A stretch of DNA of 64,000 bases from the NCBI RefSeq assembly GCF_012979235.1, contig NZ_JAATWC010000002.1, positions 186,001-250,000 on the forward strand. The letters are read 5' to 3'. Of the stretch, positions 1 through 8,426 are shown piece by piece. The DNA comes from Dissulfurirhabdus thermomarina (GTDB taxonomy: Bacteria; Desulfobacterota; Dissulfuribacteria; Dissulfuribacterales; Dissulfurirhabdaceae). The notes beneath the pieces were generated by a model that saw only the letters and a list, made by a program, of their open reading frames with translations, was not told where the DNA came from and searched no databases. The position numbers were made by a program, and so were the translations under genes. How positions within the stretch are numbered: the first letter of the stretch is position 1; each line of letters starts with the position of its first letter.

Positions 1-602
1 ATCACGTGCAGGATCGTGAGCTCGAGGCCCGGGATCCCGGCCAGCATGTGGGCCGCGTGGTCCACCACCTTGAGGCACGGCTCGCAGTTGTCCAGGGCGA
101 GCAGCACCCGGCGGGACCGGGCGGGGGTGTCCACCAGCCACAGGGGGAGGTCGTGGAGTTGCTGGACGAGGCCGTAGGTGACGCTCCCCATGACGTAGGA
201 GGCCACACGGCCCAGGGACCGCCGGCCCACCACCAGGGTGTCGTAGCGGCCCTTGCGGGCCTCGGCCAGGAGATCCGGGACCGTCCCGCGGCTCTTGGCG
301 ACGCGGCGGGCATGGATCCGGTCCGCCGGGATACCGCCTTTTTCGAGGACGCGGCGGGCGGTGTCGAGGATGTGGGTCGCCTGCCGTTCCTGGAGCGCCT
401 CGTATTCGCTGAGCTTGAGGAGCCGTTGCTTCTCCGCCGCCCCGCTCGCCGCCCCTTCGGCCAGGAAGGCCGGCAGGGGCGGGACGATGGTGATCACCGT
501 GACGTCCACGTCGGGGACGTCACGGTAGAGGTCCGCGGCGTAGGCCAGGGCCTTTCGGGCGTTGGACGAGTCGTCGGTGGCGACGAGGAGGTGTCGGTTC
601 AC
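1..602 (-). CDS. Universal stress protein (UspA family), C-terminus cut by window edge
   Basis: The reading frame starts at a GTG (600-602) preceded by AAGGAG and runs off the left edge. The N-terminus NRHLLVATDDSSNARKAL is typical of the Usp fold. The nucleotide-binding signature follows as TLVVGRRSLGR, then SYVMGSVT. After about 160 residues a second Usp-like segment begins (RRVLLALDNCEPCLKV), so this looks like a tandem two-domain Usp. Usp proteins bind ATP or other ligands and support stress survival; the ligand cannot be told here. Family assignment is firm, specific role unknown. Confidence 0.85.
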   Translation of the reverse strand, partial: MNRHLLVATDDSSNARKALAYAADLYRDVPDVDVTVITIVPPLPAFLAEGAASGAAEKQRLLKLSEYEALQERQATHILDTARRVLEKGGIPADRIHARRVAKSRGTVPDLLAEARKGRYDTLVVGRRSLGRVASYVMGSVTYGLVQQLHDLPLWLVDTPARSRRVLLALDNCEPCLKVVDHAAHMLAGIPGLELTILHV

Positions 603-712
603 GTCGGCTCCTTGGTGGTGGCCCTTGGAATTTCACCTCCGCCGGGCCTCACCTTGTTGGAAGGTAAAATGGATAGAGGGCCCGGTCAACAATACCGCCG
701 TCCCCATCAACC

Positions 713-2587
713 TCACGTGCCGTGGTGTTTCTTGAGGTGCACCCGGAGCGCCGTCATGGCCGCCGGCGTCATGCCCGGGATGCGGGAGGCGCGGCCGAGG
801 GTGTCCGGGCGCTGGGCGGAGAGCTTCTCCCGGAGCTCCTTGGAGAGCCCGGGGACGGCGTCGTAGTCGAGGCCGTCCGGGAGCCGGACGGCCTCCCATC
901 GCCGGAACTGCGCGACCTGGCGCCGCTGTCGCTCCACGTACCCCGCGTAACGGGTCTCGATCTCCACGTGGACGGCCACCTCCGGCGGGAGGGCCGCCAG
1001 GACGGGGAACCGCCGGGCGGCGGCCTCGAGGGGGATCTCGGGTCGGCGCAAGAGGTCCTCCAGGGAGGCGCCGCCGCGCAGGGGGCTCGACCCGAGACCG
1101 GCGAGCCACGCGTTGAGATCCGGGGTGGGCCGGATGCGCGTCCGGCGGATCTCCTCGAGGGCGCGGGCGATCCGGTCCCGCCTCTCCTCGAACCGCCGCC
1201 AGGCCGAGTCGGAGATCAGCCCCACCTCCCGGCCCCGGGGTGCCAGGCGGAGATCCGCGTTGTCCTCCCGGAGGAGGAGCCGGTACTCGGCCCGGCTGGT
1301 GAACATGCGGTAGGGCTCCCGGGTGCCCCGCGTGACGAGGTCGTCGATGAGGACCCCGATGTAGGCCTCGGAGCGGTCCAGGACCAGGGGCGGTTCCTCC
1401 CGGACCGCCCGGGCGGCGTTGATGCCCGCCACGAGGCCCTGGGCGGCGGCCTCCTCGTACCCGGAGGTGCCGTTGATCTGGCCCGCCAGGTAGAGCCCCC
1501 GCACGAGCCGGGTCTCCAGGGTGGGACGCAGCTGGACGGGGTCCACGTAGTCGTACTCGATGGCATAGCCGGGACGCAGGATGTGGGCCTCCTCCAGGCC
1601 CGGTATGGAGCGGACCAAGGCGAGCTGGGCCTCCAGGGGGAGGCTGGTGGAGATGCCGTTGGGGTAGACCTCCGCCGTGTCGAGCCCCTCCGGCTCGAGA
1701 AAGACCTGGTGGCGGTCACGGTCCGGGAACCGGGTGACCTTGTCCTCGATGGACGGGCAGTAGCGCGCGCCGACCCCCTGGATGACCCCGGCGTAGAGGG
1801 GGGAACGGTGGAGGTGCCGCCGGATGATTTCGTGGGTCTCCGGGGTGGTGTAGGTGATGTGGCAGGGGCGCTGGGGGAGGGGGAGTCCGGCGGTCTCCGC
1901 CGAGAAGGGTCTCGGGTCCGGGTCCGGCTCCTGGACCTCGAGCCGGGAGAAGTCGATGCTCTGGGCATGGAGGCGGGGCGGGGTCCCGGTCTTCATCCGG
2001 CCCATGCGCAGGCCGATCTCGGCCAGGGACTCCGGGAGGTGGTTGGACGGGGGCTCGCCGAGGCGCCCGGCCGGGAACCGCTCCAGGCCGACGTGGATGA
2101 GCCCGTGGAGGAAGGTCCCCGTGGTGACCACCACGGCTGCCCCGGGGATCTCCTGGCCCGTGGTGGTCTCGACGCCGGTCACGCGGCCGTCCTTCACCAG
2201 GAGGCGGCGGACCATGGCCTGGTGGATGTCGAGGCCGGGGGTCGCCTCGAGGACCCGCTTCATCCGGAGCCGGTAGAGCAGGCGGTCGGCCTGGGCCCGC
2301 GTGGCACGGACCGCCGGCCCCTTGGAGGTATTGAGCAGGCGGAACTGGATGGCGGTGGCGTCGATGTTGCGGGCCATCTCGCCGCCGAGGGCGTCGATCT
2401 CCCGGACGAGGTGCCCCTTGCCGAGGCCGCCCACGGCCGGGTTGCAGCTCATGGCCGCGATGCAGTCGAGGTTGATGGTGAGGAGGCAGGTGGCCGCCCC
2501 CAGGCGGGCGGCCGCCAGCGCGGCCTCGCAGCCGGCGTGGCCGGCGCCAATGACGATGACGTCGTAGGCCCTCGGAAAGAGCGACAT
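713..2587 (-). CDS. mnmG: tRNA uridine-5-carboxymethylaminomethyl(34) synthesis enzyme MnmG (GidA)
   Basis: This 624-residue protein has the expected family length. The FAD-binding GxGxxG lies at residues 14-19 ([10 protein letters not shown]), followed by the family segments [23 protein letters not shown] and MKTGTPPRL (first one quoted in part by position, roughly residues 46-68). The C-terminal region carries the GidA-associated helical segment ([10 protein letters not shown]). MnmG works with the GTPase MnmE to modify U34 of certain tRNAs in the cytoplasm. It is followed 24 bp downstream of mazG on the same strand, suggesting co-transcription. Start ATG is supported by the conserved N-terminal Rossmann motif. 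Confidence 0.97.
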   Translation of the reverse strand: MSLFPRAYDVIVIGAGHAGCEAALAAARLGAATCLLTINLDCIAAMSCNPAVGGLGKGHLVREIDALGGEMARNIDATAIQFRLLNTSKGPAVRATRAQADRLLYRLRMKRVLEATPGLDIHQAMVRRLLVKDGRVTGVETTTGQEIPGAAVVVTTGTFLHGLIHVGLERFPAGRLGEPPSNHLPESLAEIGLRMGRMKTGTPPRLHAQSIDFSRLEVQEPDPDPRPFSAETAGLPLPQRPCHITYTTPETHEIIRRHLHRSPLYAGVIQGVGARYCPSIEDKVTRFPDRDRHQVFLEPEGLDTAEVYPNGISTSLPLEAQLALVRSIPGLEEAHILRPGYAIEYDYVDPVQLRPTLETRLVRGLYLAGQINGTSGYEEAAAQGLVAGINAARAVREEPPLVLDRSEAYIGVLIDDLVTRGTREPYRMFTSRAEYRLLLREDNADLRLAPRGREVGLISDSAWRRFEERRDRIARALEEIRRTRIRPTPDLNAWLAGLGSSPLRGGASLEDLLRRPEIPLEAAARRFPVLAALPPEVAVHVEIETRYAGYVERQRRQVAQFRRWEAVRLPDGLDYDAVPGLSKELREKLSAQRPDTLGRASRIPGMTPAAMTALRVHLKKHHGT

Positions 2588-2611
2588 GGAGCGGCAGGCC
2601 GTGCGCCGGTC

Positions 2612-3436
2612 TCAGGGCCGCGGCACGGGTTCCTCCTCCCTCCGCTTGACGTCGTTCCACGCGGCGTCCAGTTCCTCCGGCGTGCAGGCGGCCGGGTCCT
2701 TTCCCGCCGCCTCCAGGCACGCCTCCATCCGCTGGAACCTTTCCACGAAACGGTTCGTGGCCCCCTGGAGGGCCTCCTCCGGGTTGACCCCCAGGTGGCG
2801 GGCGAGGTTCGCCATGGAGAAGAGGAGATCCCCCAGCTCCGCCGCCACCCGGCCGGGGTCGCCGGTCCGCCGGGCGCCGGCGAGTTCCTCCGCCTCCTCG
2901 CGGACCTTGGGGAGCACGTCTTCGGCCCGGTCCCAGTCGAAGCCGATCCGCGAGGCGCGTTCTCCCACCCGGTAGGCTCGCTGGAGCGCCGGGAGCGCCC
3001 GGGGCAGGTTGCCGAGGGCGCTGTGACGGCGGCCCTTGGAACGGGCCTCCTCCGCCTTGATCTCGCGCCAGTTGGCCATGACGGTCTCGGTGTCCTCGGC
3101 CTCGACGTCACCGAAGATGTGCGGGTGACGCCGGATCATCTTGCGGCCGGAGGCCTCCAGGGCCTCGGCCAGGGTGAATCGGCCGGCCTCTTCGAACAGG
3201 TGGGCCAGGAAGAGGAGCATGAAGACCAGGTCCCCGATCTCCTCCCGGATCTCCTCCGGCCGGCCCTGGTCCAGGGCGTCCAGGAGCTCGTAGGCCTCCT
3301 CGAGGACGTATTTCCGGACCGAGGCGGGTGTCTGTTCCCGGTCCCAGGGGCAGCCGCCGGGGCCGCGCAGGCGGCGGATGATGGCGAGGAGGCGGTCCAT
3401 GGCCAGGGCGGCGGGGCTGCAGGGGGACGGGGGCAT
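2612..3436 (-). CDS. mazG: Nucleoside triphosphate pyrophosphohydrolase MazG
   Basis: This 274-residue protein has two MazG repeats. The first opens with the family block GGCPWDREQT and the acidic metal-binding helices EEAYELLDAL and EEIGDLVF. The second has REEAEELAGA and AELGDLLF. MazG hydrolyses NTPs to NMPs and pyrophosphate, cleaning nucleotide pools. The start at 3436 has GGAAAGGA about 8 nt upstream; an internal Met 12 codons later (before the conserved DRLLAIIRRLR) is an alternative. It lies directly upstream of mnmG. Confidence 0.95.
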   Translation of the reverse strand: MPPSPCSPAALAMDRLLAIIRRLRGPGGCPWDREQTPASVRKYVLEEAYELLDALDQGRPEEIREEIGDLVFMLLFLAHLFEEAGRFTLAEALEASGRKMIRRHPHIFGDVEAEDTETVMANWREIKAEEARSKGRRHSALGNLPRALPALQRAYRVGERASRIGFDWDRAEDVLPKVREEAEELAGARRTGDPGRVAAELGDLLFSMANLARHLGVNPEEALQGATNRFVERFQRMEACLEAAGKDPAACTPEELDAAWNDVKRREEEPVPRP

Positions 3437-3565
3437 GGCGGCGGTCCTTTCCAGGGGCTCGGCGGTGCCCGCTCCGGCGATGCATCCGCCGGCCGGGGCC
3501 GGGTGGAGGCATCATAATCGAGATGGGGCGGGGACAAAAGGCGTCCCGGGCGCCGGGTCTCCGCG

Positions 3566-3594
3566 TTGACAAGCCGGGGGGAGTTTTGTATCAG
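3566..3594 (+). promoter_or_regulatory. Sigma-70 type promoter of tRNA-Leu(CAA)
   Basis: TTGACA at 3566-3571 and TATCAG at 3589-3594 are separated by exactly 17 bp. The tRNA gene begins 8 bp after the -10 box, which fits a short 5' leader. Confidence 0.7.
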
Positions 3595-3602
3595 GGGCAC
3601 AC

Positions 3603-3689
3603 GCCGGAGTGGTGGAACTGGTAGACGCGCTGGACTCAAAATCCAGTGGGCCTCGGCCCGTGCGAGTTCGATTCTCGCCTCCGGCACCA
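3603..3689 (+). tRNA. tRNA-Leu (anticodon CAA)
   Basis: The acceptor arm GCCGGAG pairs with CTCCGGC, followed by an encoded ACCA end. The anticodon stem is CTGGA/TCCAG with loop CTCAAAA, giving anticodon CAA. A long variable arm typical of tRNA-Leu follows, and the T arm holds GTTCGATTC. Length is 87 nt including CCA. Confidence 0.97.
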
Positions 3690-3700
3690 CCGCATAACGA

Positions 3701-3736
3701 AGAGGGGCGGCCCGTCGGGCCGCCCCTCTTTTTTTC
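3701..3736 (+). terminator. Intrinsic terminator of tRNA-Leu(CAA)
   Basis: A perfect 13-bp GC-rich stem (3701-3713 with 3717-3729) has a 3-nt loop and is followed by a run of T. It lies 11 bp after the tRNA. It also sits just before the 3' end of the opposite-strand MerR gene. Confidence 0.92.
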
Positions 3737-3748
3737 GGGTTTCGGGCC

Positions 3749-4072
3749 TCAGGCCGGCGCGGCGGCCGGCGGCGTGGGGGCCGCCTCCGGTTTCGCGGCC
3801 GGGTGCAGGGACCTGCGGCCGCCGGGGGCGGGCTCGGCCATGAGGCGCTTGATCCTGGACAGGCTCATGCCGTCCTCGTGCAGCAGCCGGAGGACCATGG
3901 CGGCCCGGGCCAGCACGTGGGGCGTATAGCAGGCCCGGCCCCCCAGGCGGGCCGGCCGGATCAGGCCTTCCCGCTCGTAGAGGTCCAGGGCGGACGGCCG
4001 CAGGTTGAGCGCGCGGGCGGCCTGCTCCCGGTCATGGAAGGGGCCGTCTCCGCCGTGGATCTTCGACATCAT
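3749..4072 (-). CDS. Small MerR-type regulator with Ala/Pro tail
   Basis: This 107-residue protein carries one MerR-like winged helix: the recognition part (ARALNLRPSALDLYEREGLI) and the wing (GGRACYTPHVLARA), then the helix LLHEDGMSLSRIKRLMAE. It ends in a low-complexity Ala/Pro tail with no effector domain. The start at 4072 is supported by GGAGGA 7 nt upstream; two ATG codons are adjacent. It follows the membrane protein gene at 4099-4545 by 26 bp on the same strand, so the pair is probably one operon. Its target and signal are unknown. Confidence 0.8.
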   Translation of the reverse strand: MMSKIHGGDGPFHDREQAARALNLRPSALDLYEREGLIRPARLGGRACYTPHVLARAAMVLRLLHEDGMSLSRIKRLMAEPAPGGRRSLHPAAKPEAAPTPPAAAPA

Positions 4073-4098
4073 GGGCAGGTCCTCCGTGGGTGCCGTTC

Positions 4099-4545
4099 TC
4101 AGGCGAAGGGGTCGGCGGGCAGGAAGGAACGGTGCACGTCCGGGTCGTCGAGGCCGTGCTCCTCGGCCAGTCTCACGAGGGCCGGGAAGGAGAGCACCAC
4201 CGCCACGGCGGCGAAGGGACCGAGGAGGACCGCCGCCGCAAGACACCAGGCGGCGAGCAACCCGCCGGCCAGGCACCCGCCCCGATGCCGCCGGCAGAAG
4301 GCCGACGCCCGGTCGTACAGGTCGCGGATCGTCGGGGAGGCGGCCGCCGGGTCCGACCCGGCCGCGGTCTCCGCCGGCGTCGCCGGGGGGACCCGCCGGG
4401 CGCGGCCGGCCAGGACCACCAGGCCGATCACCACCGGGATCACGGCGAAGGGGCCGAGGAACAGGCAGATGCCGAGAAAGACCGGCCATCGCGGGTCGAT
4501 CCTTCTGGGGTCGGGGCCGGAGGCCGGGGCGAGGGTGAGGTTCAT
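4099..4545 (-). CDS. Two-helix membrane protein of unknown function
   Basis: This 148-residue protein has two clear hydrophobic segments, about residues 20-47 and 93-124. Between them lies a soluble stretch with a Cys/Arg/His-rich patch (AFCRRHRGGC). The C-terminus is acidic. I do not recognise the family. A sigma-70-type promoter lies about 45 bp upstream, and the downstream small MerR gene suggests that the pair is regulated together. Confidence 0.6.
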   Translation of the reverse strand: MNLTLAPASGPDPRRIDPRWPVFLGICLFLGPFAVIPVVIGLVVLAGRARRVPPATPAETAAGSDPAAASPTIRDLYDRASAFCRRHRGGCLAGGLLAAWCLAAAVLLGPFAAVAVVLSFPALVRLAEEHGLDDPDVHRSFLPADPFA

Positions 4546-4859
4546 GGGGTGCCTCCCGGGCTGTTGATCACGGAGTTCCTTTTAAAAAGATACTAAATCA
4601 TGAGCATCCTAAAGTCAACTAAAAAATAAATTATTTCAATAAGTTACCTTACAACTAGGGTTGGCAGAAAAACCGTGCTGAATGACTTTGAGCAAAATGG
4701 GCCTGCCGCATGAAAGGTGGATGCGAAGTAGACGGATCTGTATTTGCTGCAAGCGATGGAGCAGCATTTTTGGAAAAAATTTTTTCTGTCTACCGGGAAG
4801 GAGCGGGCTCCCGGCCTTTCGGGCCCTCCGTGGCGCCGGGGCCCCCGGCCTGGAGCGGG
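4546..4859. other. AT-rich intergenic stretch between two minus-strand operons
   Basis: Positions about 4575-4800 are strikingly AT-rich compared with the surrounding DNA. Apart from the promoter at 4590-4618 and the terminator just beyond its right end, no gene or RNA structure is visible. The open frames that cross it have no coding character. Confidence 0.5.
4590..4618 (-). promoter_or_regulatory. Sigma-70 type promoter for the membrane protein/MerR operon
   Basis: Read on the minus strand, TTGACT (4618-4613) and TAGTAT (4595-4590) are separated by 17 bp. It lies 45 bp upstream of the 4545 start in the AT-rich island. Confidence 0.6.
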
Positions 4860-4900
4860 AAAAGAGACCGGCCCGGCCTGCGCGGGGCGGGCCGGGCCGG
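4860..4900 (-). terminator. Probable intrinsic terminator of the Cys-rich MerR gene
   Basis: On the minus strand a 10-bp perfect stem (4891-4900 with 4868-4877) is followed by TCTCTTTTCC. It lies 30 bp after the stop codon of the gene ending at 4930. The U-tract is interrupted by C, so strength is uncertain. Confidence 0.55.
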
Positions 4901-4929
4901 GTGGGCGGCGTCGGGGGGAGGAGGGGCGG

Positions 4930-5433
4930 TCAGTTGGTCAGCACCTCGGAGGGGGCGCAACACTCGGCACTGGGCGCCTCTGCGGTCTCCTGACCAGGGC
5001 GGGCCTTGGTGCAATCGGGGTCGCCGGCGTCCTGGGCCTCGCGCATGGCCTTTATGTAGACCTCGCATTCCTGGCACTGCTTGAGTTCCCTGGCGCAGGC
5101 CGTACTGGCGCGTTCCCAGCAGGGGACCGTGCGGTCGATGTAGGCCGAACATTTGTCCCGCTTTTCCGGCGGACAGTTCTTGATCTCCCAGCAAGGGGTC
5201 AGCTCCAGGAGCTTCTTGATGCCGGGGATGCTGATCCCCTCGTCGTGGATGAGATGGCGGAGGCAGCGAAGCCACTCGATGTCGTTGTTCGAGAAGTATC
5301 GCTTCTTTCCCCGTCGTTCCGGCTTGATGAGCCCTTCGTGCTCGTAGATCCGGATGGTCCGGGGGTGGACCCCCAGCAACTTGGCCGCGACGCTGATGGG
5401 ATAGATGGCTTCATTGCTGTCGACCACGATCAT
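4930..5433 (-). CDS. MerR-family regulator with Cys-rich C-terminal domain
   Basis: This 167-residue protein has an N-terminal MerR/HspR-like winged helix (YPISVAAKLLGVHPRTIRIY, then EHEGLIKPERRGKKRYFS). The following region holds about eight Cys in a patterned array: PCWEIKNC, DKCSAY, VPCWE, ACAREL, CQECEVY. The paired Cys-Trp dipeptides suggest a metal- or cofactor-binding sensor domain; the ligand is unknown. The tail has two more Cys. It has its own strong promoter (5488-5515) and lies directly downstream of the multiheme cytochrome gene, so control of that gene is plausible but inferred. Confidence 0.82.
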   Translation of the reverse strand: MIVVDSNEAIYPISVAAKLLGVHPRTIRIYEHEGLIKPERRGKKRYFSNNDIEWLRCLRHLIHDEGISIPGIKKLLELTPCWEIKNCPPEKRDKCSAYIDRTVPCWERASTACARELKQCQECEVYIKAMREAQDAGDPDCTKARPGQETAEAPSAECCAPSEVLTN

Positions 5434-5487
5434 CCCTCCTTTACCTTCGGGGCCACAAATTTTAACCCCTATTCATTCCTAACCTAA

Positions 5488-5515
5488 ATAATAGCCAAAT
5501 TCTGATCATTGTCAA
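5488..5515 (-). promoter_or_regulatory. Sigma-70 type promoter for the Cys-rich MerR gene
   Basis: On the minus strand TTGACA (5515-5510) and TATTAT (5493-5488) are separated by 16 bp, 55 bp upstream of the start codon. This is the best consensus promoter in this part of the window. Confidence 0.7.
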
Positions 5516-5587
5516 GAAAAAGGTTATCTTTTTTTGGCAAGATTCTGGAAAAGACCTCCATGGCTCCTGCCGCGCGGCCGGCGTGCC

Positions 5588-7045
5588 TCATTCCGCCGGG
5601 CACTGGAGCTGCCGCAGGATGGGCGGGTTGGGTTCGTCTTCCGCCAGGATCACGTGGCAGGTCTGGCAGTCCATGGAGATGGTTTCGCCCGCGTCGGTGG
5701 CCAGGGTCTCGTTGTGGCACCGGAAACAGCCGGAATCGTCGCGGTGGCCGAGGAAGTTCTTGTAGGTGTTCCAGCCGATCCGCATCTCGGGAAAGACGTT
5801 CTCGGTGTAGGCATGCTGGACGCCGCGGATGGCCTGTTCGAGGAGCGGGGCGTTCCGTTCCACGAGGTCGGGGTAGTTGGCCTTGTACCAGGCGCGGAGC
5901 CGGGTGGCGATCTGGTTCTTGGCCTCCTCCGTGGAGGGGTAGTCGGCGGTGATCACCTTCAGGGCCTCCCGCTTGATGTAGGGAAGGGAGGCGGGGATCT
6001 CGCCGGTCACGAGCTTCTGGTCGAGGGCCTCGCCGGGCGGTAGGAACACGTGGGTCGGGCGATTGTGGCAATCGATGCAGTCCATGACCCGCTCGCCGCC
6101 CTCGCTGCTGGCGTTGGCCGTCTCCGGCGCGTCCGGGTCCCGGAAGACGATCTGTGTTCCGTCCGGCTTGGTCAGGCGGACCTCGTAGATGGCCTCGCGC
6201 TGGTAGTCGGCGTGGCGGTAGACGATCCGGTTCTCCGGGGCCACGTGCCAGTGGATCCCCTGGGCGCGCATTCCGCGGTAGCCGCCCGAGCCCACCTTGA
6301 GCAGGAGGACCGTCCGCACGTGGGTGTTGTGCTCGTCCTCGAGGAACTTGTCCTTGATGTAGAGGCGGTCGCCGTGGAAGAACTCGGGCCTGTGGCACTC
6401 CTCGCAGGTCTCGCGCGCCGGGCGGAGGCCGTGGACCGGGGTCTCGATGGGTCGGCTGTAGGTGTTGAAGGCCACGGCGAAGAGCTGCCGGACGCCCGAG
6501 AGCTTGGCCTTCACGAACCACTTGGCCCCCTCCCCGATGTGGCAGTCGACGCATTTCACCCGGGAGTGAGGGGAGTTCTGGTAGGCCGTGTACTCGGGGT
6601 TCATCACCGTGTGGCAGAACTGGCCGCAGAAGGCCACGGATTCGCTGTAGTGGTAGCCGCTGTAGGAGAGGAGGGTCACGATCAGGATGTTGAGGATGGT
6701 CAGGAAGACACTGAGGAAGATGATCTTCTGGACCTTGGTGAACTTCGTGGCGTCGGTGAACTGTTCCTTGAGGTACTCGTAGGTGAAGAGCCCCACCGCC
6801 TCGCGGCCCCTGAAGAAGAAGAGGCCGACGAAGACCATGACCAGGCCCGCGATGAAGAGCGGCCCCAGGATCAGGTAGATGACGAAGCCGAAGTAGGGGT
6901 TGGTGATGAAGCCCTGGATGTCGAGGATCACCGACACGAGGAGCACGGGGGCCACCACGGTGGTCACGATGGCCCCCACGAGCGAAAGGCGACTCTGGGC
7001 GATGCCGCTGGCGAAGGCCTTGACGATGTCCGTGAACTTGACCAA
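5588..7045 (-). CDS. NapC/NirT-family multiheme c-type cytochrome (ImcH-like)
   Basis: Six CXXCH haem motifs are visible: CGQFCH, CVDCH, CEECH, CIDCH, CFRCH and CQTCH. The first follows three membrane helices at about residues 22-41, 52-78 and 107-127. This layout matches inner-membrane quinol-oxidising NapC/NirT cytochromes and especially Geobacter ImcH, which passes electrons from the quinone pool to the periplasm. A TTG start (7045) preceded by GGGGAG gives 485 residues. The frame is open to an ATG at 7168, but those extra 41 residues are Arg/Pro/Gly-rich and look non-coding. The start is uncertain; the family is clear. Confidence 0.88.
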   Translation of the reverse strand: MVKFTDIVKAFASGIAQSRLSLVGAIVTTVVAPVLLVSVILDIQGFITNPYFGFVIYLILGPLFIAGLVMVFVGLFFFRGREAVGLFTYEYLKEQFTDATKFTKVQKIIFLSVFLTILNILIVTLLSYSGYHYSESVAFCGQFCHTVMNPEYTAYQNSPHSRVKCVDCHIGEGAKWFVKAKLSGVRQLFAVAFNTYSRPIETPVHGLRPARETCEECHRPEFFHGDRLYIKDKFLEDEHNTHVRTVLLLKVGSGGYRGMRAQGIHWHVAPENRIVYRHADYQREAIYEVRLTKPDGTQIVFRDPDAPETANASSEGGERVMDCIDCHNRPTHVFLPPGEALDQKLVTGEIPASLPYIKREALKVITADYPSTEEAKNQIATRLRAWYKANYPDLVERNAPLLEQAIRGVQHAYTENVFPEMRIGWNTYKNFLGHRDDSGCFRCHNETLATDAGETISMDCQTCHVILAEDEPNPPILRQLQCPAE

Positions 7046-7362
7046 GGCTTGGCTCCCCGGGCCCCGGCGGAAAACGCAACACCCGGGATTCCCGTTCCGC
7101 GGAAGGCGGTTCGTACCGCATTCCAGGCCTCCCGCTTTCTCCTTTTTTAACATCGGCCATGGGGGCATGCAACATAAAATTTAAAATTTTTTCAGATAGT
7201 TAAGTGACAACTAGAGGTATCCTGAAGATACGAAACGCATATGGCCGAAAAACGAATTTGATACCAAACTATTTTCGTGCAAATTTTAATTTCCATTTCG
7301 GGCCGGGCGGCCCCCCGGCCGGCGCCGGTGAACGGGGCGCGCCCGCCTGGTATAGTCCCGGT
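7046..7362. other. Divergent intergenic region, partly AT-rich
   Basis: This region separates the minus-strand cytochrome from plus-strand rlmE. Positions about 7160-7300 are AT-rich. On the minus strand TTGTCA and TTTTAA stand 17 bp apart near 7183-7213, a weak promoter candidate for the cytochrome. No RNA structure is recognised. Confidence 0.4.
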
Positions 7363-7983
7363 ATGCGCACCGTCCGCGACCACTATTTCCGGAAGGCGAA
7401 GGAGGAGGGCTACCCCGCCCGCTCCGTCTACAAGCTGAAGGAGATCCAGGCGAAGTTCCGCCTCCTCCGCCAGGGCGACGCCGTGGTGGACCTCGGGGCC
7501 TCGCCCGGTTCCTGGACCCGCTACTGTCTGGAGGTGGCGGGGCCCGGCGGCGCCGTGGTGGCCGTGGACCGCCACGAGCTCAAGCCCGGTGCCCGGGGGG
7601 CGGTGTTTCTCCAGGACGACGTCTTCCAACTCGACCCCGGGCGCCTCCTCGCCGTCCGCCCCCGCTATGACGTGGTGCTCAGCGACATGGCCCCGAAGAC
7701 CACCGGCCGCCGGGACGTCGATCACTACCGGTCGGTGGCCCTGGCGGACCGGGCCCTGGAGATCGCCAGGGCGGTGCTTCGTCCGGGCGGCCGCTTCTGC
7801 GCCAAGGTCTTCCAGGGGGAAGACCTCGAGGACTTCCGCCGCCGGTGCCAGGTCGATTTCCGCACCGTGCGGCTCTTCAAGCCGAGAAGTTCCCGCCCGG
7901 AGAGCGTGGAGGTCTTCATCGTCGGGCTGGACTTCCGGCCGTCCGCCGGCGCGGGGATTGCCAGCGGCCCCGGGGCTGGCTAG
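7363..7983 (+). CDS. rlmE: 23S rRNA 2'-O-ribose methyltransferase RlmE (FtsJ)
   Basis: This 206-residue protein has the compact RlmE/FtsJ length. It shows the SAM motif DLGASPGSW and the catalytic tetrad can be placed at K24, D108 (SDMAP), K148 (FCAKVFQG) and E183. The family methylates U2552 in the A loop of 23S rRNA at a late step of large-subunit assembly. The ATG at 7363 begins exactly at the conserved N-terminus (RDHYFRKAKEEGYPARS). The frame is open further upstream but without family similarity. Confidence 0.93.
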   Translation: MRTVRDHYFRKAKEEGYPARSVYKLKEIQAKFRLLRQGDAVVDLGASPGSWTRYCLEVAGPGGAVVAVDRHELKPGARGAVFLQDDVFQLDPGRLLAVRPRYDVVLSDMAPKTTGRRDVDHYRSVALADRALEIARAVLRPGGRFCAKVFQGEDLEDFRRRCQVDFRTVRLFKPRSSRPESVEVFIVGLDFRPSAGAGIASGPGAG

Positions 7984-8076
7984 TCTGGAACCAGGTGTCC
8001 CGCCCGAGGCGCCACGCCGATCCGGAGGCGCCCGGGAGCCACGACGAACTCCAATCCACCGGAAGGAGGCTGGCGC

Positions 8077-8421
8077 ATGAGCACGGACAAGCCCCTGGAG
8101 AAGATGACCGTCAAGGAACTCCGCGAGGTCGCCAAGGAGATCGAGGGCCTCACCGGCGTCCACGGGATGAAGAAGGACGAGCTGCTCGCGGCCATCCGCA
8201 CGGCCAAGGGCCTCGAGGCACCCGCCCCCAAGGCCAAGGCGGCGGCCCGGAAGAAGGCGCCGAAGGTCCAGCTCACCAAGAAGGAGATCCAGGAGAAGAT
8301 CCACCGGCTCCGGGAGCAGGCCGCGGCGGCCCTGGATGCCAAGGACCGGCGCCTCTACGAGATCTTTCGCCGCCGTGCCTCCAGGCTCAAGAAGATGACC
8401 CGCCGCATCAAGAAGGGCTGA
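8077..8421 (+). CDS. Small Rho N-terminal (SAP-like) domain protein
   Basis: This 114-residue basic protein opens with the Rho-N/SAP-type helix pair LEKMTVKELREVAKEIEG and MKKDELLAAIRTA. A Lys/Ala-rich linker and a second basic helical region with many Lys and Arg follow. The domain binds nucleic acid in Rho and ribosome-associated proteins. AAGGAGG stands upstream of the ATG. It is followed at once by purC. A role in RNA binding is inferred; no specific function is known to me. Confidence 0.75.
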   Translation: MSTDKPLEKMTVKELREVAKEIEGLTGVHGMKKDELLAAIRTAKGLEAPAPKAKAAARKKAPKVQLTKKEIQEKIHRLREQAAAALDAKDRRLYEIFRRRASRLKKMTRRIKKG

Positions 8422-8426
8422 CCCGG

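Noticed and set aside
4660-4690. Sigma-54 promoter (TTGGCAG ... TGCTG)
   Set aside because: The GG to GC spacing is 12 bp, not the required 10, and no enhancer-binding protein gene is near.
7046-7168. N-terminal extension of the multiheme cytochrome to the ATG at 7168
   Set aside because: The extra 41 residues are Pro/Gly/Arg-rich with no family similarity and would place a long tail before the first membrane helix; the TTG with a ribosome site fits better.
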